From: Aspidapion aeneum
Taxonomy: Eukaryota; Arthropoda; Insecta; Coleoptera; Brentidae
Length of the DNA stretch: 64,000 nucleotides
Assembly: GCA_963576565.1 (NCBI GenBank)
Contig: OY755044.1
Coordinates: forward strand, 96,300,752 to 96,364,751
Direction of reading: 5' to 3'
The notes below the pieces were generated by a model that saw only the letters and a list, made by a program, of their open reading frames with translations, was not told the DNA's origin and did not search any database. Within the stretch, counting starts at the first letter, position 1. Every line of letters begins with the position of its first letter. Of the stretch, positions 37,501-47,501 are shown piece by piece. The translations under genes were made by a program, and so were the position numbers.

Positions 37501-38160
37501 ATTTTTCCGCGCCTTCGAATGCGCCTGTCTGCAATTCTTCTCTTTCAGAGGATACCGAAACCAGTTTTGGTTGCTTGATGGAACGGAAAACTGACTGTCC
37601 CATAACAGTTCAACGTCGACCTGGAACGCAAACAGGATTTTTCGTACCGTTCTATAACCGTCCCACGCTTTGATGGAACGAACTTAATAAGTTTTTTGAA
37701 TCCAGCGGTTTTATCTGTGCAATATTTATGTAAACTGTTTACAGTCCCAAATTTTATTCCTATTGTAACAGGGGCCTTGTGTGACAGTGGTTCTGTCATC
37801 TCAAGTGGCCAAGGCTTAAACGTTGTGAGCTACCAATTTGTACAACGATTTGAAAATTGATATAATTATTAAAAGTTGCTAGATGTTATTAAATGTACAC
37901 GATCTCGAAAGCGAATTTGATGGTTCCTGGAGGAAGTTTTATGCTATAAACGTTTTTCTCAAATGTAAAAACAATGTAGGAAAATCATACATACCTTTTC
38001 AATTTTCTTCCCGAAACTTCACATTATCACTTCTTATATTTATTAATTGAATATCAAATTTTTTGTACTATTAAGCTTTTGTATTTAAATATTTACACTT
38101 CTTAAACTTTTAGGTTTTATAAACCTTTTGTATGTTTGTTGTAAATATATTTATTTATCA
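34560..38160. other. long stretch without a supported gene
   Basis: Contents noticed: a GC-rich patch at 34585-34725; a hairpin near 34750-34790 (GCATTGTTTCAT/ATGAAACAATGC); degraded hAT-like edges near 35430-35580 (GGGGGGCCTGGCCCCCTC); a weak SINE-like segment near 35365; and related GATGGAACG words at 35927 and 37672. The remainder is AT-rich DNA in which I see nothing supportable. Confidence 0.4.
35165..35338 (+). CDS. 57-codon ORF with signal-like start, unidentified
   Basis: MIYPAVIIGLVFENVNC, EHEPHSMCMSVM, SPLEQLEKHYLKQ then a lysine/tyrosine-rich tail to TAA. The start is moderately hydrophobic and the central codons are more GC-rich than the surroundings, but there is no homology I recognise and no splice evidence. 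Could be a small secreted peptide, an exon read past its donor, or chance. Confidence 0.2.
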   Translation: MIYPAVIIGLVFENVNCEHEPHSMCMSVMSPLEQLEKHYLKQYKIVIYKQYSFFGML

Positions 38161-38165
38161 ACATT

Positions 38166-38210
38166 TTAAACGTTGATTGAATAGGTAAAACTATTCAATC
38201 AACTGTTTAA
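38166..38210. repeat. hairpin without flanking duplication
   Basis: GTTGATTGAATAG and CTATTCAATCAAC pair around GTAAAA at 38172-38203, with pairing extended outward by TTAAAC/GTTTAA. Unlike the hairpins at 9.1, 34.5 and 43.7 kb there is no flanking direct repeat. Confidence 0.7.
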
Positions 38211-38703
38211 TTTACTTAATATTACATATAGGTTTGGGATATATTATTGATTAAAAATGCCGATTTTAGGGCAACGAATGGTTTGTATTTTGATGTTAAA
38301 AAAACCATAAAATAGTTAAAAACATTATTTCAAAACACTGGAAACAATAATAATTAAAAGCTTTATATAATAATATATATAATTAATAAACTCCAAAAGA
38401 AAATACTAAAATAATTATGAATAATAAAGTTAACAGTTTAATACAAAGTTAAAATAATTGATAAATTTCTCCAGTTGAAATAAAACCCCCCTTAAGAAGT
38501 GTGAACGAAAGCAAAGCCAACTAGTGAATTGAAACGAACCAAGCCAAGCCCAACTAAAGAATGTTTTCCCTCACGACTTTCGAAAGTTTCAGTCACCCTG
38601 TTCTCTAGGCGTTCTTAGGTTGCCGCTGGCTGATTGGTCTAAAATCTAAGCTTTCTTTAACGGTTTTCTTGTCCAAGGCAAGCCACCGAGGGGTCATCAG
38701 CTT

Positions 38704-39410
38704 TCAACAGTACTGTACAAATTTCACAACAGGACCCGACAGTACCACGACAGGACCCAACAGTACTCGACAGTACCACGATAGGACCCAACAGTACTCG
38801 ACAGTACACGACAGTACCCAACAGTACTCGACAGTACCACGATAGGACCCAACAGTACTCGACAGTACACGACAGTACCCAACAGTACTCGACAGTACAC
38901 GACAGTACTCGACACTACCCCCCAACCCCAACCAGTGGCGTAGATGCGAAAAGACATGATGAGCTTTTTTTTTTTTTGGTCGCAAGTTTTTTGAGCGCGT
39001 GCTTTGTCCCTGTCGGCCTTCCCCAAACATAATGACTTTTTTTTTTTTTGCTCGCATGTTTTTTGAAAGGCGCGCTTTGTATCTCGCAACAGGACCCAAC
39101 AGTACCCGACAGTACCCAACAGTACACGACACTACCCCCCAACCCCAACCAGTGGCGTAGATGCGAAAAGACATGATGACCTTTTTTTTTTTTTTTTTTT
39201 TTGCTCGCATGTTTTTTGAAGGGCGCGCTTTGTACCTCGCAACAGGACCCAACAGTACTCGACAGTACACGACAGTACCCAACAGTACACGACAGGACCC
39301 AACAGTACCTCGACAGTACACGACAGGACTCAACAGTACTCGACAGTACACGACAGTACCCAACAGTACTCAACAGGACCCAACAGTACACGTCCTGTTG
39401 GACGCTGTAC
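38704..39410. repeat. CGACAGTACC decamer minisatellite with embedded MITE fragments
   Basis: Three blocks (38720-38925, 39086-39135, 39240-39392) of ~10-bp units, variants of CGACAGTACC, CAACAGTACT and CAACAGGACC, organised into higher-order sets. They are separated by two near-identical inserts beginning CCAACCAGTGGCGTAGATGC and holding long T runs, related to the hAT-like MITE at 27510. Minus-strand reading gives long repetitive ORFs that are an artefact of the decamer. Confidence 0.95.
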
Positions 39411-39419
39411 AAAATTTTA

Positions 39420-40082
39420 AAGTGCCGATGACCCCTCGCAAGCCACCCTGCTCTACAGACATTCTTGACTTGCCGTGTGGTTTGAAACTTAAGCTCTCTC
39501 GCCTTGGCGAGAAAGGCAAAGAGACAAAATACCACCGCAATTCAAAGATGCGTGGACTCACAAAATCGATAAAGTTAAAATCATACAGTGTGTTTTTTAA
39601 AAGTTAAAAAAAGTTTAGCAATTTTGTTTCCAGTTACAAAATATGAATTATTTTGATGTTAGTGGCTCAAAGGACATATTAGCCGAATACAACTTTTATA
39701 AAAATACAGCGGACCTGAAAACATGCCAAAAAACAAGTCGCCGGAGTTGCCATAAATTTTACTTATTCTTAACCTAGTCTTGCATATAATTAATGCTTGT
39801 TGATGTCAAAAACAATATTTAATTAAAAATATTTAAAAACTTATAAATGGCAAAAATACCGTTTATATTCAAATCACGTTTTGTTACACTATTAAAACTT
39901 TTGTTTATTAGAAAAATGTCCTCAATAATCCGGATTACTCGATAATTCGGATAGGGTCGGTTTTAATTGATCTGGATTAGCAAGTCACCACTGTTTGTCT
40001 AATTTTATAAGAATTATTGGTAATATTTTACGCACTCCCTCTGATTTTATATCTAGTAATACTTATACTTTTATGTTTTTAG
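39420..40082. other. no recognised repeat; probable intron of the 40083 exon's gene
   Basis: The minisatellite flank and AT-rich DNA upstream of the terminal exon at 40083. No upstream exon could be recognised. Confidence 0.3.
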
Positions 40083-40215
40083 CTGTTCCCTGGTAACAAG
40101 AATAATTTTTATCATTATTCTGTTAATTATAATCGGAGTTGCAGTATTCCTGGGCCTGCTATACACAGGAAAAATCCACATTGGAACCGGAAACGCTCAC
40201 AGCCATCACAGCTGA
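40083..40215 (+). CDS. terminal exon of an unidentified single-pass membrane protein
   Basis: After a good 3' splice site (TTATGTTTTTAG) a frame runs 43 codons to TGA 40213-40215: CSLVTR, then about 23 hydrophobic residues (IIFIIILLIIIGVAVFLGLL), then a short polar tail YTGKIHIGTGNAHSHHS. The pattern is a C-terminal transmembrane anchor with a ~17-residue histidine-containing tail; the short basic segment before the helix (R) is the only topology hint. Codon use is richer in GC than the flanks. Upstream exons were not found, and the family is unknown to me. The 3' flank holds the MITE at 40265, which may lie in the 3'UTR. Confidence 0.5.
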
Positions 40216-40264
40216 TCAAAACTATTAGATAAAATTAATAGGGACGGATGACATATATTTCTAA

Positions 40265-40389
40265 CCCTCAGATGCACTGTAAGCACCTAATCGAGATTAT
40301 GGGTTTAATCGCGATTAAGTCCTTGTTGTTCACATAGAAAACTACAAAGATAATGGATTAGCTAAGCTTTGTTACGGTGCATCTAAGGG
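40265..40389. mobile_element. 125-bp PIF/Harbinger-type MITE, copy 2
   Basis: CCCTCAGATGCACTGTAAG and the right end GTTACGGTGCATCTAAGGG, flanked by TAA at 40262-40264 and 40390-40392. Interior matches copy 1 in inverted orientation (TTTAATCGCGATTAAGTCC). A solo end of the family (CAGTGCATCTGGGGGTAA) is at 42047. Confidence 0.82.
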
Positions 40390-40969
40390 TAACAGCAATG
40401 AGTCACACTTCTAGCAGTTTAAATATGAAAAAAAAACGAAAGATCTAGGATAATAAACAAAAACTCTCTGTAAAAGCAATATTATTTTTTTTATAGTGTA
40501 GGTGTGTAGACAGTAAATCAACTATTTTACAGTTGTACAGACTGTTTTGACATTTTTTTTTTGAGAATTTTGATAATATTTGAAATTCTGTATATATTTT
40601 AAAATTTTTATTTTAAAAAAATTATGAAAATTTTAAAAATATTGAACATTTTGGGAATTAAAAAAAATAGAATTTTTAACAATTGTACCTACTTTTCTAT
40701 TTTTTCAACGAAATTATGATGAGCAACCAACTTAAACTTATAGTGGGTTTACACATGCATGAATTTAGTGGCGCCAGTGTTCGCGCCAGTTCTATTTGCA
40801 CGCCAGTAAAGGTTTACACTATTGTGCGAAAATTAAAAAGACTGGCACGCCAGTTTCATTTTTAAAATGTACACGATACGCGATATGTCGGCTGAACTCT
40901 CGGAAGCCTGCAAAATAGTCGCTAAACTGTTATTGAAAAAAAAATAAAAGAGATTCAGGAAAAGGAACA

Positions 40970-41175
40970 ACGAAAAGGCCGTATCTTCATGGGTTAAAGC
41001 ATGGATTGCTAGTCGATCTACTTTGGGTGCTTCCGAAAAACTTTTAGGAGAACTTGCAGCAGAAGATCCTGCGAGCTATAAAAACCATCTTCAAATGACA
41101 AAGCAACATTTTGATATTCTTCTAGAGTTTCTCTTATTTAAACAACATTCTTTAAAATTCGGTCTGCTACTTTAA
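40970..41175 (+). pseudogene. Harbinger transposase N-terminal fragment
   Basis: Reads KAVSSWVKAWIASRSTLGAS, EKLLGELAAEDPASYKNHL, QMTKQHFDILLEFLL and then fails. The WVxxWixxRxxxGA...LxxEL..eDp..Y.n.LrM....Fd.LL pattern is the N-terminal signature of Harbinger transposases in animals. No catalytic DDE region follows. The fragment overlaps the 3' end of the antisense MADF remnant. Confidence 0.7.
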
Positions 41176-41466
41176 ACCATGGTACTTTTGGGGTGTATAC
41201 TTCATTTGCACCGGCTCCGGAACGTTGGCTTTTTTTAATTTTTGTCAATTCCAAAGCATATGTGTTTCTTATGGATCATATTTTTGCTTTTACTTCTGCA
41301 ACTTTAAAGCCTTCAATAGTCATTATTTTACTAATTTTTTGGGAAGCATTATCTCGACTATCTTTGTTTTTATACGAACTACTGTGTACATCCCATAAAC
41401 AAGGAAAACATTCATAGCCTTCAAGAAACTGTATGGTCAGTTCTGCTGACCACTTTTTTTAGCCAT
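41138..41466 (-). pseudogene. MADF-domain protein of Harbinger, one internal stop
   Basis: An almost complete MADF DNA-binding domain: KWSAELTIQFLEGYECFPCL, WDVHSSSYKNKDSRDNASQK, IEGFKVAEVKAKI, an in-frame TGA, then SIRNTYALELTKIKKSQRSG, AGANEVYTPKVPWFKVADRI, ending at TAA 41140-41138. MADF proteins are the usual second gene of animal Harbingers and help the transposase bind DNA and enter the nucleus (family knowledge). The internal stop lies between the two halves of the domain; the start codon is out of frame with the W-containing helix, so this copy is inactive. Confidence 0.72.
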
Positions 41467-41777
41467 ATTAAGCTATAAAAACAAAAATAAACAAAATTTT
41501 TAAGCTCAAACACAATGAAAATAAAAAATAATGTAAAATAATGAACTTAAAACTGGCGAGCCGACGTGCAAGTACTTGTTTACACATGAAAATTTTCTTT
41601 TTCTGCGCGCATGCGTCACCACTGGCGCCAGCAAATTCAGTCAGCTGTAGACTTTTTTGATACATGCATGCAAAAAAATAACTTGTGTGCAGGTCGGTGT
41701 TTACACTTGCAAATTTAACTTACTGGCGCGCCAGTTTTTATTGGCGCCAGCAAATCCATGCATGTGTAAACTCTCCT

Positions 41778-42520
41778 TTACTGATTACTGTACTCTTTTT
41801 GTAGATAAAGTTACTACTACCACCTTAACCTAGCCTATTACTGTAACCTGTTGTTCTTATAGGCAAATGTAATAAATAAATTAGATCTACTGTATTCCTC
41901 CAAATATTTAGATTCTGTGTTTTTCATCTGCATATTTAAAAAAAATATATTTAGTATTTAGGATTTATGGAATGTGCAATTTAGTTGTAGGTAATGTAAA
42001 GGTTGTCTTAAAATTAATAATAATTAATCGCTTTTAAGAGTTCTTACAGTGCATCTGGGGGTAATTGGCTTTGAATTTAGTCAAAGTTAATCTATTTTTT
42101 GGGTCACCTGATTATTTTTAGGCATGTACGACCAACAAAGCATTGTTTTCTGAGGGTTGTTTTGATTTTTTGGTAATTTATTTATTTTATTTAAGAGAGT
42201 TTTACTTTTATGGTGCAGTGACAAAATTGAGCGTTTTAACCTTTTCCCCAATGAAAATAAAAAAAACCCCAAGATATATTTCTGGGTGCAACACTGGTTT
42301 AAATGTAAATAATGCTTTGTTTGTCATCCACGATATGATTTTTTTGTTTTGTGACGTCATTCCAAAATGATAAATATGTAGGTGGAAAACTAGTCATAAA
42401 ATTATAAATATTTTTGTCACTTAAATAATATAAGTAAAAATATGACTCTTATTTGCAAACAGTAGGTAGGTAGAATTTTTTTGAACTATACATTTGTTAA
42501 GTTTAGAGAAAAATGTATAA
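41778..42520. other. no gene recognised
   Basis: AT-rich DNA with a solo Harbinger-MITE end near 42035-42055 and nothing else I can name. Confidence 0.4.
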
Positions 42521-42523
42521 GGG

Positions 42524-43587
42524 AGACGAGGGAATTCCGCCACCATAAGGAAACTAGCCAAAGCCAACACAAAAATAGAGGCCACGACCCTGAAAAAATC
42601 AACTGTTCTCCCGGGGCTGAATTTTACATTGGGTCTTATGGGAGGTCAGATGTTTTTTCATGATATTTTCAAAATGGCACTACAGATTTCCGCAAAATTT
42701 CAGTGAAATATGCTCAGACACCATCCCGATATTCCACCAAAGGTTTGTAAGGAAGCAACATGATTAAAAGGTTAAAATCTTCAAGATTTAGCATTCCTTA
42801 TTTTGAATTCAAATTACCCGCCATGTACGACATGCCAACTGTTATATTTGACATGAATTTGACTTTGTCATATGTGATTGTCACATTCGCTTCTGCTTTA
42901 AACTTAACTTTTGTGTGAGCTTATGAAGCGGCTATGAAAAATTAGGGCTAACTATACATTTAAAAAAAATTGTTCTGCCAGAATAAAGTAAAAACAATCT
43001 CAAAAACGGCTTTATTTTAAAAAAAATCAAATATCCATGAACCGTCATTCCAACTTCAATATTTTAAAGACAATCAGCTGTGTCGTAACGTGACCATCAA
43101 AAAAAATCAACCCCGGATGTGACGTCAACAAAGTGGAGGATCGTGGCCCGTCCATTTTGATAACCCTGAACTAGCAAACTTAAAGCGTTTACAAAAAATT
43201 TTAATTGCAAAATCTTTTTTATTTAGTTAGCTTATTAACAAAACTGCAACTTTCAATTAAAGAATGGATATTTTTTTGCATAAGTATAAAGTAAATATAT
43301 CTATATTTTTTTTTAAGTTGCAGTTGGCGTGAATATTCCTTGCGGTCATACCGCTATATTAGTATTGGTCAATACAAAAATGAACGTTTTTTTTAGAAGC
43401 AAAACAGCATAATCTACTTATACCGCAGCCGAAATCAAACTAAGGCGGCGACACGTTGTAATTGGAATGCTTTACCTTCTGGCACCACTGCTGCGCTGTT
43501 TGTCGTAACTGGCAGCTCTCTGGTGTTTCTGGTTGCCTAGATATCTGGGGTAGCGGTATTACCCCACATGGCGGAATTCCCCCGTCT
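42524..43587. mobile_element. ~1.06-kb TIR element hosting the 610-bp MITE
   Basis: GACGAGGGAATTCCGCCA at the left and TGGCGGAATTCCCCCGTC at the right are inverted ends with one mismatch. Their GGGGAGACSRGGG-like edges resemble those of the element at 32026. The 610-bp MITE is inserted 35 bp inside its left end. Confidence 0.6.
42559..43168. mobile_element. 610-bp MITE with 7-bp TSD, copy 1 (P-superfamily-like?)
   Basis: Starts CAAAGCCAACACAAAAATAG and ends TTTTGATAACCCTG; the inverted ends share a GGCCACGAYCCT block. Exact 7-bp duplication AACTAGC at 42552-42558 and 43169-43175. Termini beginning CA and a 7-bp target duplication fit some P-superfamily families (1360/ProtoP type), which is an inference. 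Non-coding. Confidence 0.8.
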
Positions 43588-43662
43588 TTCTTTATGTTTT
43601 GTTTTAAATTGCAGAAATTTCAATTTAATTTAGAAAGCTTCATCATTAGCCGGCCACACCAG

Positions 43663-43812
43663 AGCCTGTATTTTTGACGGTCCGTAAGTCGAGTGCAAGG
43701 TGCTTATTATCGTTGTTTGAGGAGATCCATCAAACAACGTTATTATGGACTGCCCATGAGGTGAGCGGTTACCAAATCTTAAGATGCTATTCTTGACGGC
43801 CCGTGAGGTGAG
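43663..43812. repeat. three degenerate ~45-bp repeats (TTGACGGCCCGTGAGGTGAG)
   Basis: Cores at 43665 (TTTTTGACGGTCCGTAAG), 43747 (GGACTGCCCATGAGGTGAG) and 43790 (TTCTTGACGGCCCGTGAGG) lie about 42-46 bp apart once the hairpin insertion is discounted. The inverse motif is at 46784-46808, so this block forms the left end of the THAP-containing element. Confidence 0.6.
43711..43739. repeat. 29-bp perfect hairpin with exact 7-bp flanking duplication
   Basis: CGTTGTTTGA, loop GGAGATCCA, TCAAACAACG. Flanked by TTATTAT at 43704-43710 and 43740-43746. Neighbouring repeat copies supply an approximate empty site lacking the hairpin, supporting insertion. The arm sequence is unrelated to the CACGGATCACC hairpins. 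Confidence 0.85.
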
Positions 43813-43821
43813 ATCGCCCCC

Positions 43822-44044
43822 TTAGTGCAACAACTAGATAACTCGAAATGTATGCATTTTGAGTTATCCAGTTAAAGCTGACCTATTTTTCATCTTTTCT
43901 CTTTTTAATGCAACATCCAGATATCTTGTAGGAGCAACCAAACTTGTTTAAAGACTCAAAGAGGGACAAAAAGTAGATAACTTAGCGAAAATGCACTTTT
44001 TATAAAAATAGTATCAATTTCAAGTTATTTAGTGGTTGCACTAA
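43822..44044. mobile_element. 223-bp MITE
   Basis: TTAGTGCAACAACTAGATAA at the left and, reverse strand, TTAGTGCAACCACTAAATAA at the right, followed by CTYGAAATG/CTTGAAATT. It contains a small internal hairpin (AACTCGAAATG/CATTTTGAGTT). Inserted within the left part of the THAP element. Confidence 0.7.
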
Positions 44045-44952
44045 GAGGACGAGATGATGTTTCACGTGTGAACTTAAGGTAACCACTTTTTTCACAGGGA
44101 AATAAATCCACGGTAGTTGTTGTGATATTTATAACCTAACTTTTGACTGTTTGAAGTTTTGTTTGGCCAGCTTTGTTTTAAGTGTGTAGGTCCTTTCGAA
44201 TAAAATTAATTAATTATTTTTATAAAAAAATTGAAACCATCAGAAAAAACAAAAAAAAATTGTGTGTGCTTAAGACCACACCGCAGAAGTGAAAACGAAT
44301 ACAAGATTTTTTGCGTTGTATATTGCCAAAGTAATAACATTTACATAATTATAATTGGGTATAACTTACTCTGGTAAATTTTGCTCTGAGTGGTCTTCAT
44401 GTGCATCATCATATCGCTCTATTGACTGTTCCTCTCACAGTTAGTCGACTCGAGCCGACTTCACCCGAATGAGCGTTACATAGCCGAGCGTGACGGCTCA
44501 GTTCAATTCAGTACCCACAAAAAGTGCTAAACGCGCCTAAAGAAGTGTACACTTCAAAAAAATAAGGTTAGAAACGTTTCAATAACTCACGAAGATTCAT
44601 TTCCCCGTTGTCAACCATAGATAAAGGATTTGCGGCGCGGTTCAGTGAGTTATTATTAGATAGGCAACTCCAGCTGTTTGACAGGTCGTTAGCTCTGTGG
44701 CGCCCACTGCAGAGCTTAGTGACGAACTAAAAGGCGAGGCGGGAAATTTGAATCGCCTTTTATAAGAAATTTCCTTTATTTTTAAAGCTTTTATACAATT
44801 TTTAATCCGTTAATACCTTATAAAGAAATACAATACAAAAAAACAGTTTAAAATAAAATAATGTATTTTCTGTAACTTATTTTTATATTTATTACATGAG
44901 AAAACTTTTTTTAATTCGATACATATAAAAATTTGAAAGCAGTAAAACTTTA

Positions 44953-45264
44953 TTATGACTGTAACATTTTTACTTGTCTCGTTTTTCTTAAAATCTTTTG
45001 CTGTTTCTCAAATTTTAATAAAGCATGAAGTTTGGCGTTGTCATGAATTGCCTTAGAAACTATTAACCTTCCTTTTAAAATATTATTAACATTCTTGCAC
45101 CAAATTCTTACATGAAAATTAACTAAATAACTTAAAATAATATTATGTAAATTATGCTTTTTACATTTAAAATTAACTGGATTCACACACTGCCGTAGTA
45201 CAGCTATCAAAAGTTTTTTAAGAGAACTTTTTTCTGCTATTTGGGGCTTAATGTAAAAATACAA
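44953..45264 (-). pseudogene. possible C-terminal fragment of the THAP/P-like protein
   Basis: A 103-codon basic ORF containing NIILSYLVNFHVRIWCKNVN and KLHALLKFEKQQKILRKTRQ. Placement downstream of the THAP exons on the same strand, and the helical basic ‘F.VRIWCKNVN’ stretch, suggest the end of a P-element-type transposase, but I cannot confirm this by motif. Alternatively a chance ORF in AT-rich DNA. Confidence 0.25.
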
Positions 45265-45330
45265 TTTTGAAAAAATATATTATATTGTGTATTTGGGGCC
45301 AACAAAGCTTTATGTGAATAAGCTCGAGCT

Positions 45331-45501
45331 CTAATGACAAAATAGTCCATTTCTTTCCTGGACTCGCTTATAAGATCTTCCCTCAAGTGTCATGTCAGCT
45401 GAGAAATGTTTATGACAAACTCTGTAACATTTATAAACTTTTGCTGTTTCGAGGGTCAGAAGATCTCTTCGGCCTATTTTCTGTATCCAGAGCTTGAATA
45501 A
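45331..45501 (-). pseudogene. THAP zinc-finger gene, exon 2
   Basis: After CTCTTTCAG the minus strand reads LFKLWIQKIGRRDLLTLETA, KVYKCYRVCHKHFSADM, then GRSYKRVQERNGLFCH and TAG. It contains the THAP tryptophan (LW) and the closing C-x2-H followed by F (CHKHF). Frame is continuous (phase 0) with the exon at 46352-46435. The AVPTxF motif that normally closes a THAP domain is missing, and the stop follows early, so it is probably dead. Confidence 0.65.
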
Positions 45502-46351
45502 CTGAAAGAGAAAAAAAAATTATACATATATTACTGTTTGTAAATTTACACAACAAAAACTGGCTACTTTGTAAGTATTGTAAGGGTTCGGGGCTCATAA
45601 TCATATTTACTGATCTCTCTGTCATACTTTTTTTTAAAACTAGCTGTAATAGCTAGGTATTATGATTTAAGACTATAAAGTATGAGTATGAATAGAAAGG
45701 TCTTAGGGGGCGAGGCTTTGGGGGGGGGAGGGTTCATAATCATATTTTTATTCACTAAATATGTGGAAAATATCTAAACAAAATCTTAGGCTTGGGGGCC
45801 CAGTCCCCAAGGTCCCCCTCCAGGTGCTTGAACTTTTTGGTAATTGTCTTTTTTTCAGTTAGGGGTACAATAAACAAACGTCTGTAAATAAATTACTAAA
45901 AACTGTAAAAATTGAGAAATCTCTTTTAAGCTGGATTCATACTTCTGCAAAGATGGCTGTAAGAATTAAAATGGTTAATTTGTCACTTGGGTACAGGGTT
46001 TAGAATTAGGGTTTTTAGGATATACTTGTGTCTTACTTTTTTATGTGTTATGCCATATTTACCCATCTCACAAATTTACTGTTAATTTTGTATGTCTCTT
46101 TTTACTCCTTATCAAAATAAATAGATAGACAAATAAAATAAAGACTGAATTTAAGCTTAAAAGACGAGTAAATTAGGCATTACTGATTACTTTACAGAAC
46201 TATAAATCCACCTTTAAATTCGCTTGAAAAAATAAATGTAAGTACTCAAATTGTGAGGTTGAATGAAGACAAAGGTATATTATAAACAGCAAAGTTAAAG
46301 GATATTTAATTAAATAAAAAAATCTAACCTGAAAATAAGAAGACAACTTAC

Positions 46352-46435
46352 CTTTGAATCTTTCGGAAAAGTGTGCATCGCATATCCGCTTGAATTATCG
46401 ACACTACACCCAGCAACACAACAATAAAATCCCAT
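46352..46435 (-). pseudogene. THAP zinc-finger gene, exon 1
   Basis: ATG at 46435 opens MGFYCCVAGCSVDNSSGYAM, HTFPKDSK and meets a good donor, AAG/GTAAGTTG (46352/46351), after exactly 28 codons. CCVAGC is the first zinc-ligand pair, and HTFPKD the conserved FPxD turn of C2CH THAP domains. It joins exon 2 across an 850-bp intron in phase 0. THAP domains bind DNA site-specifically and form the N-terminus of P-element transposases and many host proteins. Confidence 0.7.
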
Positions 46436-46904
46436 TGCTTATTGTTTAAAAAGTTAAAAAATCACAAATTTCACTAAAAAACTTAAAACGCAATTGAACG
46501 CTACGCCACAGATTTAACAACTTGCCAAACGAAAAAATGGAATGAAAGTGACCAAAGAATGCGATGCAACAGAAAAGGTAAACACTTTCTACCTGAATAA
46601 AAAAGGGGGACGGAAAATCCCAAATTACCAACCACTGATAATTATAAGTAAAATAGAATTAAAAAGCGCGACTACGGCGCCATCTTTTCACCTTAGTGAA
46701 AACTAAAACGAACGACCTGTCAATTTCCCATGAGTTTCCTAGGCTGTCAACTAAAGTTCACCCGTAAAAGTAAAAATTTCGTTCACCTCACCTCACAGAC
46801 CGTCAAGAATACACGTCCGTGAGCATTATCTCCTCTCTCACATTTCAATACTCACTCACGGGTACGGGAATCAAGAATAAAGTCGCAGATCTTTGTCTAC
46901 CTAG

Positions 46905-47091
46905 CAGTGGCGGATCCGAAATGTCCGGAGGTGAGGGGCCAAGAAGTTTGCCACTATATGCAAATAAAATCCGCCACAGGCGAACATTTTTGAAAATTTT
47001 GTTTTGTTTTTTTTTACTACAACCAAAGATTATGAGCTTTCTGTCGAGAAGAGAGGGGCGGGCTCCTCTTGTTCTCTTGCATCCGCCACTG
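46905..47091. mobile_element. 187-bp hAT-like MITE
   Basis: CAGTGGCGGATCCG and GCATCCGCCACTG inverted ends, flanked by CTACCTAG (46897-46904) and CCACCTAG (47092-47099), an 8-bp duplication with one mismatch. Internal CCGCCACAGGCGAAC and GGGCGGGCTCCTC are shared with the fragment at 32069. Confidence 0.82.
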
Positions 47092-47501
47092 CCACCTAGG
47101 GTAAAACCTACGTTTATGCGTTAACCCACAAAAAAGTACTATAGCTTGCCCAACATTTCCTAATTCCGGCTCCACACTCTCGTTCGAGTGCTCTCCCTAT
47201 GCGTCCCCGAGTATCTTGGCTCAACAACAAGAGCTCGTGGAAATCTGCGCGAGAGTGTCCAAGGTCGCGCTCGCTTAACATCGGTAATATTCGCGGGACC
47301 CTTTGACTCATGTACAGAACACCAACTCCAGTGTATGAATTCTTAAATGGGTGAGAAGGAGTAGTCCCTCAGAATCGTGTGAAAATCAAACTACGCATGC
47401 GATCTCACTTGATTTCCGCATCTTTATTGGTCCTGACGTGTGGAGATGCTCATCTTCACTCTCACCCTTTTCAAGAATCAATACACAGATGGAGACTCAG
47501 C

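Larger units (their letters stand above)
40741..41777. mobile_element. decayed PIF/Harbinger transposon, 1,037 bp, TTA duplication
   Basis: Inverted ends TAGTGGGTTTACACATGCAT and, on the reverse strand, AGGAGAGTTTACACATGCAT, continue into a GGCGCCA-containing second block. TTA at 40738-40740 and 41778-41780 is the expected Harbinger target duplication. Inside lie remnants of both standard Harbinger genes: transposase N-terminus on the plus strand and a MADF-domain protein on the minus strand, converging and overlapping. The DDE half is deleted. Confidence 0.88.
43787..46812. mobile_element. decayed ~3-kb element carrying a THAP-type (P-like) gene
   Basis: TATTCTTGACGGCCCGTGAG at the left is inverted at the right (CTCACAGACCGTCAAGAATA near 46793-46812). 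Inside, on the minus strand, are two THAP-domain exons and a possible C-terminal fragment; the catalytic middle is missing. THAP plus transposase is the architecture of P elements. A second inverted match (TTTGACAGGTCGTT at 44678, AACGACCTGTCAA near 46712) lies further in. No target duplication was identified, so the limits are approximate. Confidence 0.5.

Noticed and set aside
38704..39535. Long minus-strand ORFs (131-219 codons) rich in YCRVLLSSTV repeats
   Set aside because: They are translations of a decamer minisatellite open in several frames.
45431..45625. 64-codon minus ORF
   Set aside because: Overlaps the THAP exon in another frame and crosses its splice site; shadow.
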